From Mageeibacillus sp. UBA1243 (lineage in GTDB: Bacteria > Bacillota > Clostridia > UBA1212), in NCBI GenBank assembly GCA_002308595.1, contig DBWH01000002.1, positions 1-15,466 of the forward strand: 15,466 bases of DNA. The letters run 5' to 3'. The position numbers and the translations under genes are program-made. Positions within the stretch are counted from its first letter, which is position 1. Each line of letters starts with the position of its first letter. Positions 14,042-15,466 of the stretch are shown here, one piece after another. Under the pieces are notes generated by a model that saw only the letters and a list, made by a program, of their open reading frames with translations, was not told the origin of the DNA and did not search any database.

Positions 14042-14989
14042 TTAACCGAGCGACACGACCTCAGGCTCGGGCTTGTCGGTTTTGACGCAGGAGATGATGT
14101 TGAGGATCGGGCCCTCGCCGTTGTTGTAGATGCGGCTGCGCTCGACGGTTATCTTGGCGGTAACTGTGACCCAGTCGAGGTGGTGGAGCGCATTGACGCC
14201 GGCCCAGCGGCATGCGAGGCCTCCGTAGACGATATCTGCGGCGCAGCAGGTCATGATGTGCCTTCCGATGACAAACATGTTGGGGGGAAGCTTGCCTGCC
14301 TTGGCGACAAGGCCGGTGAATTTGACCGTCTTGCCCTCGTACTCTTTTTCCTTGCCGTCAAGGTCGGAGTACCAGATGCCGTAGTCGTCATTGGCGATTT
14401 CGATGACAGGCGCGTTCACGTCGAACGGGAGCGGGTCCTCAATCGTGTCGGGCTCCATGCGGCCGTCGTAGTTGTAGATGATGTTGCAGCGCTTTGAGAT
14501 GCTGCGGACGATCTTGTGGTAGGGCATCACGTCCATGCCTTCGACGCAGCCGTTGAAGATGATCATATCGGCATTCTTGAGCTTGTCGCCGACAAGGTTG
14601 CGCATATTGGCGTTGTAAGAAACGTAATCGCCGACGTCCGCAAAGGTCGCCTCCTGGTAGATCAGCCAGCCTTCGGGCATTGCGGCAAGGAAATCCTGGA
14701 AGAGCCACATGCCGTTGTACTCGACCATGACACGCTTTGCCTTGTACTTGCGGAGAAGGTCGGAAAGACGCGGCTCGGTGATCTCTTCGCGGTCGGAAAT
14801 CATCTCGACGTGAATCGCCTTTTGATTGGCAAATTTCGAGAAATCGAGCTCTTCCTCACCGTCCTCGCACATCAGGAGCAGGGTGCTGACGCCGTTGTTG
14901 AATCTGGCGTCCTCAAGGGTCTTCTGGATAAACGAGGTCTTGCCGGCGCCGAGAAAACCTGTGAATACAAATACCGGAATTTCAGTCAT
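14042..14989 (-). CDS. G3E-family GTPase with YcgQ/DUF1980-like C-terminal domain
   Basis: This 315-residue protein has the P-loop GFLGAGKTS (residues 11-19) typical of CobW/YjiA/UreG-type metal-chaperone GTPases, and a hydrophobic VMVEYNGMW strand (87-95) that fits the next nucleotide-site strand. The usual CxCC metal motif between them is missing; MCEDGEEELD stands near that place. Instead of the CobW C-terminal domain, residues about 215-300 contain GKTVKFTGLV and GRHIMTCCAAD. They resemble the C-terminal domain of YcgQ/DUF1980 proteins, which are partners of YcgR-type permeases. A metal-delivery or permease-coupled role is inferred. AGGAG lies about 9 bases before the ATG on the minus strand. 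The gene follows the partial GTPase gene by 42 bases, probably in one operon. Confidence 0.8.
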   Translation of the reverse strand: MTEIPVFVFTGFLGAGKTSFIQKTLEDARFNNGVSTLLLMCEDGEEELDFSKFANQKAIHVEMISDREEITEPRLSDLLRKYKAKRVMVEYNGMWLFQDFLAAMPEGWLIYQEATFADVGDYVSYNANMRNLVGDKLKNADMIIFNGCVEGMDVMPYHKIVRSISKRCNIIYNYDGRMEPDTIEDPLPFDVNAPVIEIANDDYGIWYSDLDGKEKEYEGKTVKFTGLVAKAGKLPPNMFVIGRHIMTCCAADIVYGGLACRWAGVNALHHLDWVTVTAKITVERSRIYNNGEGPILNIISCVKTDKPEPEVVSLG

Positions 14990-15001
14990 TTAAACATCTC
15001 C

Positions 15002-15018
15002 TCTTAAGAATCTTAAGA
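15002..15018. repeat. Two tandem copies of palindrome TCTTAAGA
   Basis: TCTTAAGA occurs at 15002-15009 and again at 15011-15018, one base apart, between the two minus-strand GTPase genes and just upstream of the second gene's ribosome binding site. It may be a small regulatory site or chance. Confidence 0.4.
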
Positions 15019-15031
15019 AACCGCCAATGCG

Positions 15032-15466
15032 TCACGCAAAAAGCTCCGAGAGAGCTTTTTCTTTTATGTTCGAGCCGATGACGCAGAGCCTTCCGGTGAC
15101 TTCCGCCGTGCCTGTGCGGACGTCGGGCTCGCCGGGAACGTAGTCAAAATGAATCCAGTTTCCGTCCTGCGAAGGAACGATTCCCTTGGCGCGAAGGATG
15201 GTGCCGTAGGTTCCCTCATCCATGAGCGCTTCAAGTTTTTCCTCTATTTCTGCGATAGTATAGCGCCTTGTGGTCTCAAGACCCCAGCTCGTGAAAATCT
15301 CGTCGGCGTCGTGGCCGTGGTGATGGTGGTGATGGTGGTGCTCATGTTCATGCTCATCGTCATCGTCGTCGTGATGGTGGTGGCAGCAGCATTCTTCGTC
15401 GTCATCGTCGTCATCATCGTGATGGTGATGATGGCAGCACTCTTCGTCATCATCGTCGTCATCGTC
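15032..15466 (-). CDS. CobW-type metallochaperone GTPase, C-terminal part (cut by window end)
   Basis: The minus-strand frame is open from the window edge to the stop at 15032-15034, so the N-terminal GTPase domain lies outside. The visible part begins with a metal-binding tract: two near-copies of a unit of seven Asp, two Glu, two or three Cys and four or five His. A third acidic stretch and an eight-His run follow. After GHDADEIFTSWGL comes a CobW C-terminal-type domain with LMDEGTYGTILRAKG, ending KEKALSELFA. In this family such His-rich linkers between the GTPase and CobW_C domains bind zinc or a related metal. The substrate protein is unknown. Only 42 bases separate it from the next GTPase gene, suggesting one transcript. 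An internal ATG at 15223 is not the start. Confidence 0.8.
   Translation of the reverse strand, partial: DDDDDDDEECCHHHHHDDDDDDDEECCCHHHHDDDDDEHEHEHHHHHHHHGHDADEIFTSWGLETTRRYTIAEIEEKLEALMDEGTYGTILRAKGIVPSQDGNWIHFDYVPGEPDVRTGTAEVTGRLCVIGSNIKEKALSELFA

Noticed and set aside
13883..15007. Long + strand frames (13883-14497 and 14516-15007)
   Set aside because: They are antisense shadows of the minus-strand GTPase gene, which has clear P-loop motifs and a ribosome binding site.
15244..15462. Minus-strand frame rich in Met and Thr
   Set aside because: It is an out-of-frame reading of the GAT/CAT/TGC codon repeats. The frame giving Asp/Cys/His continues into a CobW C-terminal domain.
15311..15466. 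Microsatellite or CRISPR-like array
   Set aside because: The repetition follows codons for Asp, His, Cys and Glu in a long open frame, with no regular spacers.

Overview
The window looks like chromosomal DNA from a Gram-positive Firmicute, most likely a Clostridia/Oscillospirales-type gut anaerobe. The reasons are strong AGGAGG-type ribosome binding sites, sigma-A style promoters, a Firmicutes-order division and cell-wall (dcw) cluster, a meso-DAP-type MurE, a PASTA-bearing division transpeptidase, and NPxTG-type C-terminal sorting tails. This is inferred from protein families; no 16S gene or other direct marker is present.

Layout. (1) Positions 1-560 hold no convincing gene. They carry three copies, two nearly identical, of a palindromic 46-bp repeat plus further hairpins. 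(2) Positions 561-4950 form a visibly AT-richer block of surface genes on the + strand: a secreted multidomain C39-like cysteine peptidase, a predicted cell-wall-anchored protein with two similar halves, and a 5'-truncated relative of the latter. A strong intrinsic terminator at 5030-5077 closes the block. (3) A near-consensus promoter at 5109-5137 starts the dcw operon: mraZ, rsmH, an ftsL-like gene, a PASTA-containing ftsI/spoVD-type transpeptidase and murE. About 520 bases lie between this promoter and mraZ. They look like a large structured RNA, with six copies of a TTTAC..A.GATAAA-plus-hairpin module, a multibranch domain, a GNRA-capped hairpin and a 9-bp-closed hairpin just before mraZ. 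I do not recognise this element as a known family, and it is the best candidate here for something undescribed. (4) After murE the usual mraY/murF/murD genes are absent. Three related zinc-ribbon membrane proteins follow instead, two with proline/glutamine repeat linkers. (5) A 13-bp bidirectional terminator hairpin at 13982-14012 separates these from two minus-strand G3E (CobW/YjiA-type) GTPase genes. One has an unusual YcgQ/DUF1980-like C-terminus. The other, cut by the window end, has a long Asp/Glu-Cys-His metal-binding tract.

How the genes fit together. The dcw genes supply division-site peptidoglycan synthesis and its regulator MraZ: RsmH modifies 16S rRNA, the FtsL-like protein and FtsI/SpoVD act at the septum, and MurE adds meso-DAP to the precursor. 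The upstream surface genes may act on the outside of the envelope, but no functional link to the dcw operon is shown. The two GTPases probably form a metal (likely zinc) delivery pair.
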